Origin: Maritimibacter sp. REDSEA-S28_B5
GTDB lineage: Bacteria > Pseudomonadota > Alphaproteobacteria > Rhodobacterales > Rhodobacteraceae
Assembly (NCBI GenBank): GCA_001626765.1
Contig: LUOO01000019.1
Span: 62,001-126,000 of the forward strand
Length of the DNA stretch: 64,000 nucleotides
Direction of reading: 5' to 3'
Under the pieces are notes generated by a model that was not told the origin of the DNA, ran no database searches, and worked only from the letters and a program-made list of their open reading frames with translations. The position numbers were made by a program, and so were the translations under genes. This document shows positions 28,680 through 37,711 of the stretch, one piece after another (within the stretch, counting starts at the first letter, position 1; each line of letters starts with the position of its first letter).

Positions 28680-30073
28680 GGATCGAAACTCCGCACCACG
28701 TGCTGCACCATGACCGGGCTCACCTCGCCCTCGCGCACCGGGGTGCCGACCAGCGCCGCCTCAAGCGGCCCGGGACCTCCACCTGCATCGCGGGGCGAGA
28801 AGTTCCACGTGGTCGGCGCGATGATCTGGTAGCCCGCGATCACGCCCTTCTCGACGCGGATCCAATGGCCCAGTGACCCGCGCGCGGCCTCGACGAGCCC
28901 CACGCCCGTCCCTTCGCGCGGGATCGTCACCCGGTCCATGAAGCGCGCGTTCACGTCCAATGTGTCGACCCAGTGCTCCATGATCCCCTGCAACCGCGCA
29001 ATCTCGAGCAGCCGCCCTGCGACCCGGCCCATCACGCCGCCGCCAACCATGTCGCGCGCGAGCGGATGACCGTCCACGATCTGCCGCGCCAAGGCTCCGA
29101 CCTCGATCGTCTGCCCGGCATAGCGCGGGGCCTTGCACCAGCTGTAGCCAGGGTCGGCCATATCCTCGCCCGGCACCGTCATGCCTGCCGCCGGATGCGC
29201 TGCCTCGCCTCGCATCCAGGCGTGGCTCAGGTCCTCGATGATCCTTGCGGGATCGACAGGGGCCAGCCCGCTGTCGAATACTCCCGGCGCAATCGCCGGT
29301 CCGTCTTCCAGCGGATAGGCCCCGAAACTCATGTGTCGTCCCGTGCCGCGCCCGATGTCGGCCAGCCCCAGATCCTCGGCAATCTCGAAAAACAGCCCCG
29401 CGTCGCCGGTTGACCAGCCGCGTAGCGCCTCGACGCTGTCCAGGGCCACAAAGTCCTCGAGCGGGGCGCCAAAGACGACCTCTTCCAGATAGCGGCGAAA
29501 CCCCCGCAGCGTCGCGGCCATGCGGACCTTTTCCGAGGCGCTCGGTGTGCGGGTGACCCCACCCGGCTGGATCGCGAGCGTATGGGGCCATTTGCCGCCG
29601 AGTGTCCCGATGATGTGAAACAGCTGCGTGCGCGCTTCGACCGACCGGCGAACCGCGCCGCCTTGGGCCGCCGTGAACCGATCCACCGCGCGGGCGTGCC
29701 AGTCGCGATCAGCGTAGTCCTGACGGGCGAAGTCCGGCATGAAGAACAGGTTGAAATGCGTCAGGTGATCGGCGGTGTTCTCCGCCGCATGGAGCAGCGC
29801 CGCCACCTGCGCCCCCATTGGCGCCGGTTTCACCCCTGCAACACCTGCGAGGGCAAAGGCCGCCGCAGCGCTTTGCGAAATCGAACAGATCCCACATATC
29901 CGCGGCGTGATCGTCAGCGCGTCGCGCGGGTCCTTACCCAGAAGCATGACCTCGAACCCACGATAAAGCGGAGCGTTCACATGGGCTGCGCTCACCCGAC
30001 CCTCGTCCACGGCCAGCCGCACCTCGAGGTCGCCCTCGACCCGGTTGAAGGGCCCGACGATCAACTGGCTCAT
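28655..30073 (-). CDS. hupV: Regulatory [NiFe] hydrogenase large subunit (H2 sensor)
   Basis: The Ni-Fe active-site subunit of the cytoplasmic hydrogen sensor HupUV. Active-site cysteines are in RICGICSI (C60, C63) and in DPCMVCTVH at the very C-terminus (C466, C469). The protein ends exactly at that His, with no C-terminal peptide for a maturation protease. This is the hallmark of regulatory hydrogenases (HupV/HoxC), not energy-conserving HupL. The start MSQLIVGPFNRVEG at 30073 overlaps hupU by 4 bp; the frame is open upstream to 30292 but that is an out-of-frame shadow of hupU. 472 residues, normal length. Confidence 0.95.
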   Translation of the reverse strand: MSQLIVGPFNRVEGDLEVRLAVDEGRVSAAHVNAPLYRGFEVMLLGKDPRDALTITPRICGICSISQSAAAAFALAGVAGVKPAPMGAQVAALLHAAENTADHLTHFNLFFMPDFARQDYADRDWHARAVDRFTAAQGGAVRRSVEARTQLFHIIGTLGGKWPHTLAIQPGGVTRTPSASEKVRMAATLRGFRRYLEEVVFGAPLEDFVALDSVEALRGWSTGDAGLFFEIAEDLGLADIGRGTGRHMSFGAYPLEDGPAIAPGVFDSGLAPVDPARIIEDLSHAWMRGEAAHPAAGMTVPGEDMADPGYSWCKAPRYAGQTIEVGALARQIVDGHPLARDMVGGGVMGRVAGRLLEIARLQGIMEHWVDTLDVNARFMDRVTIPREGTGVGLVEAARGSLGHWIRVEKGVIAGYQIIAPTTWNFSPRDAGGGPGPLEAALVGTPVREGEVSPVMVQHVVRSFDPCMVCTVH

Positions 30074-31062
30074 TTGCGCGGCTTTCGGATGGTCGGCGGG
30101 ACCTCGACCCGGTCCGACACCGCGTTTTCCGCGATCCGTTTCGGCGTCGCGGCCTTGGATAGAGACGCGAGTGCCATGAACCACGCCTTCGGCATGTCGG
30201 TCGGCAGACCCACCGGGATACCCGCGATCTTGGGCGTTTCGGTAAAGGCGTGATGCGGTTCCTCGAACTCGGGCGCGGTGCAATTGATGCAAGGATAGCC
30301 CGCCCTAGTGCAGCTTCCGGCCCCGTTCCAGGTGCGAATGTTGCAATCACCCACGGCCTGCGTGCCGACGCAGCCCAGGTTCTCCATCATGCAGCCCATT
30401 TGCCCCAGTGTCTCGGCGCTCGCCTTGTATTCATAGAACTCGTTCTTCGAGCAGGCATGATGGACGAGGTGATCGGCATAGAACCGGGGGCGGGCGTAGT
30501 CGTCGAGATCAGCTGGCCCCAGCGCGCCCGAGGCAAGGAGCATGAGCGTCTCGGTCACCCAGTCGGGGTGCACGGGACAGCCCGAGATGTTGATGACCGG
30601 CAGGCCCGAGGGATCGCGAAAGGTCGAGGGCAGCGCCGCACCGGCGAGCGCGCCGTCGTATTGCAGACCCACCGCGTCCGAGGGGTTCGACCCCGCCGCC
30701 GTCACCCCGCCGAAGGTCGCGCAGGTGCCCACAGCGACCACGTGCCGCGCACGCGGTGCGAGCGAGGCGACCCAGTCAAGGAGCGACCGTCCTGTGCCGC
30801 CCAGCATGTTGAACCGGCCGGTCCCCATGGGTCCGCGCGCGATCGAGCCTTCGACGCAGAGGATGTCGAGGGGCAACTCGCCCGCCTCGATCCCGGCGAG
30901 GAGCGCGGTCACCTCGGCCCCGGTCGCCTCGGACAGGGTGGGGTGCCAAAGGATCTTGATCCCCGCGCCCGCCAAGAGGTCGAGCGCATTGGGGTCCTCG
31001 GCACAAAGGAGCGACATGGTGCAGCCGCCGCAGCCTGCCGCCTGAAGCCACAGGAGGTTCAC
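30070..31062 (-). CDS. hupU: Regulatory [NiFe] hydrogenase small subunit (H2 sensor)
   Basis: The iron-sulfur subunit paired with HupV. The 330-residue product begins MNLLWLQAAGCGGCTMSLL, with the proximal-cluster CxxC (C11, C14) almost at the N-terminus. There is no Tat signal peptide, unlike HupS, which places it in the cytoplasm. Other cluster ligands are in GTCATFGG and INISGCPVHPDW, with a Cys-rich C-terminal region. The start is a GTG at 31062 overlapping the hupT stop (GTGA). It passes the H2 signal to HupT in the known Rhodobacter system. Confidence 0.95.
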   Translation of the reverse strand: MNLLWLQAAGCGGCTMSLLCAEDPNALDLLAGAGIKILWHPTLSEATGAEVTALLAGIEAGELPLDILCVEGSIARGPMGTGRFNMLGGTGRSLLDWVASLAPRARHVVAVGTCATFGGVTAAGSNPSDAVGLQYDGALAGAALPSTFRDPSGLPVINISGCPVHPDWVTETLMLLASGALGPADLDDYARPRFYADHLVHHACSKNEFYEYKASAETLGQMGCMMENLGCVGTQAVGDCNIRTWNGAGSCTRAGYPCINCTAPEFEEPHHAFTETPKIAGIPVGLPTDMPKAWFMALASLSKAATPKRIAENAVSDRVEVPPTIRKPRK

Positions 31063-32390
31063 GGGCGCGGCTCCGGCGCGGGGAGTGTCAGGGTGAAGGA
31101 GGCACCCTCGCAGGCATCGTCCAGCGTCAGGCTGCCGCCGTGTTCCTCGGCGATCTTGTGGCTGATCGACAGGCCAAGCCCGGTGCCCTTGCCGACCTCC
31201 TTGGTCGTGAAGAAGGGGTCAAAGATCGTCGCGGCAAGGGCGGGTGGAACGCCGGGGCCGTTGTCGGTCACCCGGACGAAGGCCTCGCGCGCAACTGTCC
31301 CGATCTCGATCCCGATCTCGGGCGCGGCGACGCCTTCGACCGCGTCGATGGCATTCTGGAAGAGGTTCATGAGCACCTGCTGGATATGGCCCTTGCGCCC
31401 GACTGCGATCACCTCGGGCAGCCCGGATGTCACGATGCGCACGTCACGTTTCGATCCGCGCCGCACCCAGTTCACGGCGGCCTGCGCGGTCGTGACTAGA
31501 TCGAAGGGCGCCATCTCGCCGGTGCCGTCCGCCGACAGCCGCCTGAGGTCCTCGACGATGTCGCGCACCCGTTCGGCACCGTCGCGCGCGCCTTCGAGTG
31601 CCATGCGCAGGTTGCCCATCTCGCGGTCCAGACGCAGGCTTTCGCGCAGGGCGATCAGCTCGTCCCGGCTCGCGCCCGCCTGCACCGCCTCGAAATACTG
31701 TTCGAGCTTGCGCGCGGATTTCTCCATCGCGTGGGTATTGGCGTAGACGAAGGAAATCGGGTTGTTCAGCTCATGCGCCACGCCAGCCAGAAGCCGCCCG
31801 AGCGAGGCGAGTTTCTCGTTGCGTACCAGATGCGTCTGCGCCTCTTTCAACTGCTGGTGGCTGTCGGCCAGTTTGGAATAGGCGCGGCGCAGTTCCGCGA
31901 GCGGCCGCCCGGTCAGCACAGCGCCGCGGGTGCGCCCGCGATCCCCGATCCGGGGCGCGATGGACAGGTCGATGGGCGTTTCGCCATCGGTCGAGCGAAA
32001 AGCGGCCTCGATACTCGTCGGGCGGCGTTGGTCGCAGGCCTGGCGCAGCGCCGCCTCGACCATCGGCCAGTCGGCTTCGGTGACCAGAGCGGACACCGGC
32101 GTGCCCAGCTTGTCCGCGCCCAGGAGAGCAGCCACCGACCCCGATGCCTCTTCGATCCGGAAATCGCGGTCCACCACGAGGATGAGGTCCGAGACGCTGG
32201 CAAAGACGCTCGCCATGAAGCGCCGCATGGCGTCGAGTTCGGCGTTGCGCGTTTCCAGTTCTTCCTGATAGGCGACAAGCTCGCTATAGGTCTTGTCCAC
32301 CGCCGCCAGCACTTCGACCCACGCTGTGTCCGTCAGCGCGGCGCCCGGCGTGCCGGGCGGGAGAAGAGCATGTGGACCGGAGTGCGCCAT
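31059..32390 (-). CDS. hupT: H2-signalling sensor histidine kinase
   Basis: A soluble histidine kinase that, in Rhodobacter capsulatus, phosphorylates the regulator HupR unless HupUV detects H2. The 443-residue product has an N-terminal coiled region, a PAS domain (about 55-165, FASVSDLILVVDRDFRIEEA), the phospho-acceptor GVAHELNNPISF (His206) and an ATPase domain with N, G1 (DNGPGVP) and G2 (GKGTGLGLSI) boxes. No membrane segment is present. The ATG at 32390 was chosen because PAS-kinase sequence begins just after it. No hupR-like regulator lies in this window. Confidence 0.92.
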   Translation of the reverse strand: MAHSGPHALLPPGTPGAALTDTAWVEVLAAVDKTYSELVAYQEELETRNAELDAMRRFMASVFASVSDLILVVDRDFRIEEASGSVAALLGADKLGTPVSALVTEADWPMVEAALRQACDQRRPTSIEAAFRSTDGETPIDLSIAPRIGDRGRTRGAVLTGRPLAELRRAYSKLADSHQQLKEAQTHLVRNEKLASLGRLLAGVAHELNNPISFVYANTHAMEKSARKLEQYFEAVQAGASRDELIALRESLRLDREMGNLRMALEGARDGAERVRDIVEDLRRLSADGTGEMAPFDLVTTAQAAVNWVRRGSKRDVRIVTSGLPEVIAVGRKGHIQQVLMNLFQNAIDAVEGVAAPEIGIEIGTVAREAFVRVTDNGPGVPPALAATIFDPFFTTKEVGKGTGLGLSISHKIAEEHGGSLTLDDACEGASFTLTLPAPEPRP

Positions 32391-32531
32391 GTGCAAGACT
32401 ATAGTGTGGGGCAGGAGAACGGGGAAGAGCCGTGGGGCTGCACCGGTGCCGCATCGCCGGGCATCGTATTTCCAAGGGCGACTCACTTGACGGGCTGGAA
32501 AAAACCGCCTATTGCCCGCGAACGGAATTCG

Positions 32532-32553
32532 GGGCGCTGCCTGTGCGGCGCCC
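32532..32553. other. Inverted repeat in the hupT-rpmB divergent region
   Basis: GGGCGC at 32532-32537 pairs with GCGCCC at 32548-32553. Eight bases further on is TTGACT (32561-32566), a possible -35 for rpmB, but no convincing -10 follows at the right spacing. It could be a regulator site for either divergent gene; this is only a structural observation. Confidence 0.3.
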
Positions 32554-32627
32554 GTTTGTATTGACTGGCAAATCGGGGCGGGCCATGAAACCCCCCGGAA
32601 ACTGCCGCCAAGATGAGGAATGGACCC

Positions 32628-32915
32628 ATGTCGCGCGTCTGCGAACTGACTGGTAAAGGGCCGGCCACGGGCAACAACGTGAGCCACGCCAACAATAAAA
32701 CCCGCCGCCGGTTCCTGCCGAACCTGAACGACGTGTCGCTCGTTTCGGAAACGCTGGGCCGCCCGATCAAGCTGCGCATCTCGGCGTCGGCTCTGCGGTC
32801 GGTGGATCACCGCGGTGGTCTGGACAAGTTTCTGGCGAAAGCCAAGGACACCGAGCTTTCGGTGCGTGCGCTGAAAGTGAAAAAAGAAATCGCCAAGGCG
32901 CAAGCCTCGGCCTGA
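32628..32915 (+). CDS. rpmB: 50S ribosomal protein L28
   Basis: A 95-residue ribosomal protein: [20 protein letters not shown] at the N-terminus, then RRFLPNL and [21 protein letters not shown]. It has the alphaproteobacterial length and lacks the paired zinc cysteines of the C+ form. The ATG at 32628 follows GAGGAA at good spacing; an in-frame ATG at 32613 is less likely. It stands alone and is followed by an intrinsic terminator. Confidence 0.97.
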   Translation: MSRVCELTGKGPATGNNVSHANNKTRRRFLPNLNDVSLVSETLGRPIKLRISASALRSVDHRGGLDKFLAKAKDTELSVRALKVKKEIAKAQASA

Positions 32916-32936
32916 TTTCGGCTCGATCTACGCAAA

Positions 32937-32967
32937 GCGGCCCTGCCCATCCGGCGGGGCCGTTTTT
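32937..32967 (+). terminator. Intrinsic terminator after rpmB
   Basis: The stem CGGCCC (32938-32943) pairs with GGGCCG (32957-32962), followed at once by TTTTT (32963-32967). It lies 22 bp after the rpmB stop and before the convergent sirtuin gene. Confidence 0.82.
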
Positions 32968-32995
32968 GTTTCTGCGGGTGCTGGGGGCGCGGCGC

Positions 32996-33706
32996 CTATG
33001 TGAGCCGCGCGATTACCTCGTCCACCCATTCGGGCACGACAACGCTTGCCGGACCCTGTCGCGTCTCGTCGAAGGCGCCATGCCGGTCACAGGGTTCGAG
33101 GTTCAACTCGAGCGTGCGCGCGCCCGCTTCGCGGGCTTCAGCCACGAATCCCGCCGCCGGATAGACGTTCCCCGAGGTGCCGATCGCGACGAAAAGATCG
33201 GCTCGCAGCAGCGCGCGGTAGATCGCGTCCATCCGGTAGGGCATTTCCCCGAACCAGACCACGTCGGGCCGGGTCTCGGGAGCATGGCAGGCGGGGCAGG
33301 GGTCGTCGGGGGTCATCATCTCGGGCGCGGGCCAGCGGTGCCCGCAGGACCCACAGAGCGCGGTGTCGAGCCGCCCGTGCATGTGAATCACGTCCCGCGA
33401 CCCGCCCCGTTCGTGCAGGTCATCCACGTTCTGTGTGACCAGAGTCACCTGACCGGGCAGCGCTGCCGAAAGCCGTGCGAGCGCCTCATGTGCCGCATTG
33501 GGCGCAGCCCCCCGGCAATTGGCGCGGCGGGCGTTGTAGAAGTCGTGGACCAGCGCAGGGTTCCTGGCAAAGCCTTCGGGCGTGGCCACTTCGTTCAGAT
33601 CGTATTGCGTCCAAAGCCCGCCCACGTCGCGAAACGTGCCCAGCCCGCTTTCCGCCGAGACTCCGGCGCCGGTGAGAATGACGATGCGCGGTGTTGCTCC
33701 TGCCAT
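32996..33706 (-). CDS. cobB: Sir2-family NAD-dependent protein deacylase
   Basis: Removes acyl groups from lysines using NAD+. The 236-residue product has the sirtuin motifs ILTGAGVSAESGLGTFRD, TQNVDDLHERGG and the catalytic HMHG. The zinc tetrad is CGSC...CPAC. The YRMDAIYRAL region carries the Tyr-Met pattern in place of the Tyr-Arg pair seen in class III desuccinylases. The start MAGATPRIVILTGAG at 33706 was chosen over the upstream 33760 because the family begins just before the nucleotide loop. Convergent with rpmB. Confidence 0.93.
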   Translation of the reverse strand: MAGATPRIVILTGAGVSAESGLGTFRDVGGLWTQYDLNEVATPEGFARNPALVHDFYNARRANCRGAAPNAAHEALARLSAALPGQVTLVTQNVDDLHERGGSRDVIHMHGRLDTALCGSCGHRWPAPEMMTPDDPCPACHAPETRPDVVWFGEMPYRMDAIYRALLRADLFVAIGTSGNVYPAAGFVAEAREAGARTLELNLEPCDRHGAFDETRQGPASVVVPEWVDEVIARLT

Positions 33707-33842
33707 GTGCCGATGCTGAGGCGCTTGACCCAAGGGCGTCAAGACGCAACCATGGGCCATGGCGCGGCGCGACCGGCGCAGAGGTTCGACGAACCTGCAC
33801 CCGGTTGCCTCGCAGTTATTGCGGACGAAAACGGGGGCACCG

Positions 33843-34265
33843 ATGACACCGTGGCATCTGAAGGTCGTGGGGTGGCTGTCGCTCCTGTGGAACCTCGTGG
33901 GCGGTGCGATCTACGTTGCCTCGCGTCTGGAGATCGCGACTTATACCGCCGCGCTGTCCTCGGCGCAGGCGGCTTGGTTCGAAACGATGCCCATATGGGT
34001 TGCGGTGGCCTATGCACTGGGGGTCTGGGGGGCCGTCGTCGGGTCAATCCTGCTCATCGCGCGCTCGCGGCTCGCCGTGCTGGCCTTTGTCCTGTCGCTG
34101 ATCGGTGTTCTGGTCACCACGGGCTATTCCCTAAGCCTGCCCACCGGGGATGCCGCCGCGATCACCTCGCCCACGCCGCTCGCGTTTTCCTCGCTGCTCA
34201 TCGTCATTTCGGCGGCACTCTGGCTTTATGCCCGCGCCATGGCGGCACGGGGGCACCTGCGCTGA
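33843..34265 (+). CDS. Small four-helix membrane protein of unknown function
   Basis: A 140-residue protein with four predicted membrane segments (about 8-28, 50-70, 76-97 and 112-132) and short loops. The N-terminus MTPWHLKVVGWLSLLWNLVG is a recognisable conserved start; similar small proteins in Rhodobacterales are often labelled sugar-transporter-like without evidence. No functional residues are evident. It starts at the ATG 33843; an open frame to 33759 precedes it. It is convergent with the type I secretion operon, 18 bp away. Confidence 0.7.
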   Translation: MTPWHLKVVGWLSLLWNLVGGAIYVASRLEIATYTAALSSAQAAWFETMPIWVAVAYALGVWGAVVGSILLIARSRLAVLAFVLSLIGVLVTTGYSLSLPTGDAAAITSPTPLAFSSLLIVISAALWLYARAMAARGHLR

Positions 34266-34283
34266 CATATAGCGCAGGGCCGA

Positions 34284-35600
34284 TCAGCGTTCTCGCAGCG
34301 CCTCGTTCCCGGCCCTGAGGAAGGGGTTCAGGAGGTAGTCGAGCACAGTCTTGCGCCCGGTCTGGATATCCACCTGCGCGACCATGCCCGCGCCCACCGG
34401 CACCTCCTGCCCGCGACCGGTGAGCGTCGTGCGGTCGGTGCGCAGGGTGACCTGAAAGAACGTCTCTTCCCCTTCGGTAATCGCATCCGCGCCGATCCGT
34501 TCGACCGTGCCCGCGAGCGCGCCGTAGACCACGTAGTCATAGGCGGTGATCTTCACCGAGGCCGGATCGCCGGGGCGGATGAAGGCCACGTCCTGAGGCC
34601 TGAGCCGCGCTTCGATGAGCAGGTGATCGTCGGCGGGCACGATCTCGACCAAGGGCGCGCCGGGGCTGACCACGGCGCCCACGGTCGCCACATGCACCCG
34701 GTTCACCGTGCCCGCGACAGGGGCCTCGAGCGTCGTGCGGCCGAACCGGTCTTGCGCTGCCCGCAGGGTTTCGCGCAGCACGGCGAGGTCGCCCGACACC
34801 CGCGCCAGCCGTTCCCGCGCGGTCAGCACATAGGCCGAGCGGGCCGTCGCGATCTGGGTCTCGGCCTCGCGAATCCCGGCCTCGATCCGGGTGATCCGGG
34901 CGCGGGTCACGCCCAGCTCGCCCTCGATCTCGGCCAGGCGGGTCTGGAGTCGCAGGAAATCGACCTGCGTGACCGTCCCGCGCTCAGCGAGTGGCCCGGT
35001 GATCGCGACCTCTTCGCGCAGGGGGCCGACCTGGCCCTCGAGCTTGGCGATGGTGGCCTGCGTTTCCGCCAGTTCCGCCTGTCGCTGGGCCAGTTGGTTC
35101 TCGAGCACCCGCAGCTCGTTTGCGAACTGCGTGGCGCGAGAGGTGAAGACGGCGCGTTCCGCCTCGACCGCGAGCGGCGCGCGGGCGGTGAGGTCCTCGG
35201 GAAAGTCCAACTCGCCCGCCTCTGCCTCGGCCCTGAGGCGCAGTTCCTCGGCCATGAGCGCGGCCTCACGTTCCAGAAGCTCGCCGCGTTCCGCCCCTGC
35301 CGCCGTGTCGTCGATACGCACGAGCGGCGCGGCCTGAGCGACCACGTCGCCCTCGCGCACCAGCAATTCGCGCACCACGCCCGCATCCGGGGCCTGCACG
35401 ACCTGCACCTGACCGGCGGGCACGACGCGGCCCATGGCGCGGGTGGTTTCCTCGATCTCGAAGGTCGCGGCCCACCAGACGAAGGCCGCGAGCCCGCCTG
35501 CCAGCACGAGAAGGAGCGCGAGCCCGCGCCGCGCCGCCCCCCGGGCCGGGCGGGCGGTGGCCGCGTTGACGAAGTCCTCTTCCACCGACGGTCCGAACAT
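34284..35600 (-). CDS. Type I secretion periplasmic adaptor (HlyD/LapC family)
   Basis: A membrane-fusion protein bridging the ABC exporter and the outer-membrane channel. The 438-residue product has a short N-terminal cytoplasmic part, one membrane segment (GLALLLVLAGGLAAFVWW), a lipoyl-type half (GVVRELLVREGDVV), a long alpha-helical hairpin rich in Glu/Ala/Arg (about 125-280), the second lipoyl half and a beta-barrel with IRPGDPASVKITAYDY, typical of HlyD. The C-terminus is truncated relative to none of the known members. It overlaps the ABC gene by 1 bp. Confidence 0.92.
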   Translation of the reverse strand: MFGPSVEEDFVNAATARPARGAARRGLALLLVLAGGLAAFVWWAATFEIEETTRAMGRVVPAGQVQVVQAPDAGVVRELLVREGDVVAQAAPLVRIDDTAAGAERGELLEREAALMAEELRLRAEAEAGELDFPEDLTARAPLAVEAERAVFTSRATQFANELRVLENQLAQRQAELAETQATIAKLEGQVGPLREEVAITGPLAERGTVTQVDFLRLQTRLAEIEGELGVTRARITRIEAGIREAETQIATARSAYVLTARERLARVSGDLAVLRETLRAAQDRFGRTTLEAPVAGTVNRVHVATVGAVVSPGAPLVEIVPADDHLLIEARLRPQDVAFIRPGDPASVKITAYDYVVYGALAGTVERIGADAITEGEETFFQVTLRTDRTTLTGRGQEVPVGAGMVAQVDIQTGRKTVLDYLLNPFLRAGNEALRER

Positions 35601-37711
35601 CACGCCTGCCCCGGTTTCGGCGCGCCGAGGGCCGCTTTTTGCATGGCCGCCAGCACCGCCTGTTTCGGTCCATCGAGCGCCTTGCGGCCTCCGTCGAGCA
35701 CCACCATGCGATCGGCGGTCTGGGCAAGGCTCGGGCGGTGGGTGCAGAGGATCAGTGTCACGCCGTTTGCGCGCAGTTCCGAGAGCCGCGAGGCAACTGC
35801 GGTTTCCATATCCCGGTCCATCGCGTTGGTCGGCTCGTCGAGGAACAGCACTTTGGGCCTGCGCAGGATCAGCCGGGCGAGCGCGATCCCCTGCCGCTGC
35901 CCGCCCGACAGATGCCGCCCGCGTTCGCCCGCGAAGGTGCCCAGCCCCTGCGGCAGTCCGGCAACGAAACGATCGATCCCGGCGATGCGGAGCGCGCGGG
36001 CGATGTCGTCGGGCGCGGCGCCCGGAGCGCCGATCGTCAGGTTTTCGCCCAGCGTGCCGGTGAAGAGCTCGGGGTCCTGCGGCAGGTATCCGATGCCCGC
36101 GCGCAGTTCGGCGGGATCGAATTGCGCCTGCGCCGCACCGTCGATCAGGATCTGGCCCTCTTCCGGCGCGATGAGCCCCGCGACGAGCTTGCCCAGCGTG
36201 GATTTCCCCGACCCGACCCGGCCCAGAAGCGCCACGCAGTCGCCGGGTTCGAGCGTCAGGTCCAGCCGGTCGAGCGCGGGCACCTCGGCCCCCGGATAAC
36301 GATAGGTGACGCCGCGCAGCTCCACCCGGCCCTCGCGCAGGCGCAGCGACGAGCGCACCTTGTCCCCGCGCTCCGAAGGCTGGGCCATGAGCCGCGACAG
36401 CGCCGCCATCGACCGCCGCGCGGCCTGCGCGCGGAACACGGTCTGGGACATCGCGCCCAGCGGGGCGAGCACGCGGCCCGACAGGATGTTCGCGGCGATG
36501 AGCGCGCCCACGGTGATGCGCCCCTCGGCGATCAGGAACACGCCCAGCGTGATGACCGCCAGGGAATTGAGCTGCATGATCGTCTGGGTGCCGTTCGTCG
36601 CGAAGGCCGACCAGAAGCGGCTCTTCCCGGTGAGCCTTGCGGTGGCCACGGTCGAGCGGTCCCATTCGCGCAGCATCGCGGGTTCGGCGTTGAGCGTCTT
36701 GATCGTCTCGAGCCCCGAGAGCGCCTCGATCAGCACGGTCTGGCGGCGGGCGGCGGCGGCCTGCACCTGACCGACGGCGTGGCGCCTCGGCCATTGCGCG
36801 AGGGCGGCGAGCACGAGCGTCACGACGATGGCCACGGCGGGGACGAAGGCGAGCGGGCCGACGATGAGCCAGAGCACGAAGAGGAAGACGCCCACGAAAC
36901 ACAGGTCGATGGCAGCGGTCAGGCTTTGCGCGCCGAAGAACTCCCGCACTGCCTCGAAATCGCGCAGGAAGGTCGCGGTTCCCAGAGCGCCCCCGGGCAT
37001 CAGCGTCGGGCGCAAGGACAGCGCGTGGCGAAACAGCGTGGCCGAGATCCCGATGTCGAGCCTGCGCCCGATCCGGTCGAGCACGCCCGCGCGCACCATG
37101 CGAAGGCCCCAGTCCATGGCAAAGGCGATGAGAAGCCCGGCGGCGAGCGTCCAGAGCGTGACGAAGGCGAGGTTGGGGATCACCCGGTCATAGACGTTCA
37201 TCACGAAGATGGGGAGCGCGAGGCCCAGCACGTTGATGCAGAGCGCGGCCAGCGCCACCTGTGCCCAGGCGCCTGCGTTCTCGCGCATCGGCTGCCAGAA
37301 CCAGTGGCCCTCCTGCGCGGGGTTGTCGGTGGTCGCGACGGGGGTCACGAGCAGCACCTCGCCGGTCACCCGGCGGGCCAGAGCGGCAGGGGTCAGCTCT
37401 TCCTCGGGTCGGTCCCCGCCCGGCGTGACGATCCGCGCCCGCCCGCCTTCGAGTTGGGACAGGATGAGGAGACCGCCGTCACGGTCGAAAAGCACGACCG
37501 GCAACGTGGCCGGATCGATCCGCCCGATCTTGCGGTGAACGAGCCGCGTGGTGAGCCCGGCGGTGGCAAGCGCCGCGCTCAGCCCCTCGGGCGTGGGCGT
37601 GACCTGCGGCACACGAGCCAATGCGGCGGCCTCGGTCCAGGGGTGGCCGTGGTGGGCGGCGAGCCAGCCCACGACGGCAAGCGCCTGTACGGAGTCCACG
37701 CGCCCGGTCAT
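35600..37711 (-). CDS. Type I secretion ABC transporter, LapB-like with degenerate C39 domain
   Basis: The inner-membrane exporter of a type I system. The 703-residue product has an N-terminal C39-peptidase-like domain without a catalytic Cys (about 1-130, AVVGWLAAHHG...), six membrane helices (about 160-430) and an ATPase domain with Walker A GRVGSGKST, signature HLSGGQRQG and Walker B VLFLDEP. C39-like domains lacking Cys bind substrates without cleaving them; LapB-type members usually export large RTX adhesins. It is the middle gene of tolC-ABC-adaptor, with 4 bp and 1 bp overlaps. No RTX protein is encoded in this window. Confidence 0.93.
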   Translation of the reverse strand: MTGRVDSVQALAVVGWLAAHHGHPWTEAAALARVPQVTPTPEGLSAALATAGLTTRLVHRKIGRIDPATLPVVLFDRDGGLLILSQLEGGRARIVTPGGDRPEEELTPAALARRVTGEVLLVTPVATTDNPAQEGHWFWQPMRENAGAWAQVALAALCINVLGLALPIFVMNVYDRVIPNLAFVTLWTLAAGLLIAFAMDWGLRMVRAGVLDRIGRRLDIGISATLFRHALSLRPTLMPGGALGTATFLRDFEAVREFFGAQSLTAAIDLCFVGVFLFVLWLIVGPLAFVPAVAIVVTLVLAALAQWPRRHAVGQVQAAAARRQTVLIEALSGLETIKTLNAEPAMLREWDRSTVATARLTGKSRFWSAFATNGTQTIMQLNSLAVITLGVFLIAEGRITVGALIAANILSGRVLAPLGAMSQTVFRAQAARRSMAALSRLMAQPSERGDKVRSSLRLREGRVELRGVTYRYPGAEVPALDRLDLTLEPGDCVALLGRVGSGKSTLGKLVAGLIAPEEGQILIDGAAQAQFDPAELRAGIGYLPQDPELFTGTLGENLTIGAPGAAPDDIARALRIAGIDRFVAGLPQGLGTFAGERGRHLSGGQRQGIALARLILRRPKVLFLDEPTNAMDRDMETAVASRLSELRANGVTLILCTHRPSLAQTADRMVVLDGGRKALDGPKQAVLAAMQKAALGAPKPGQA

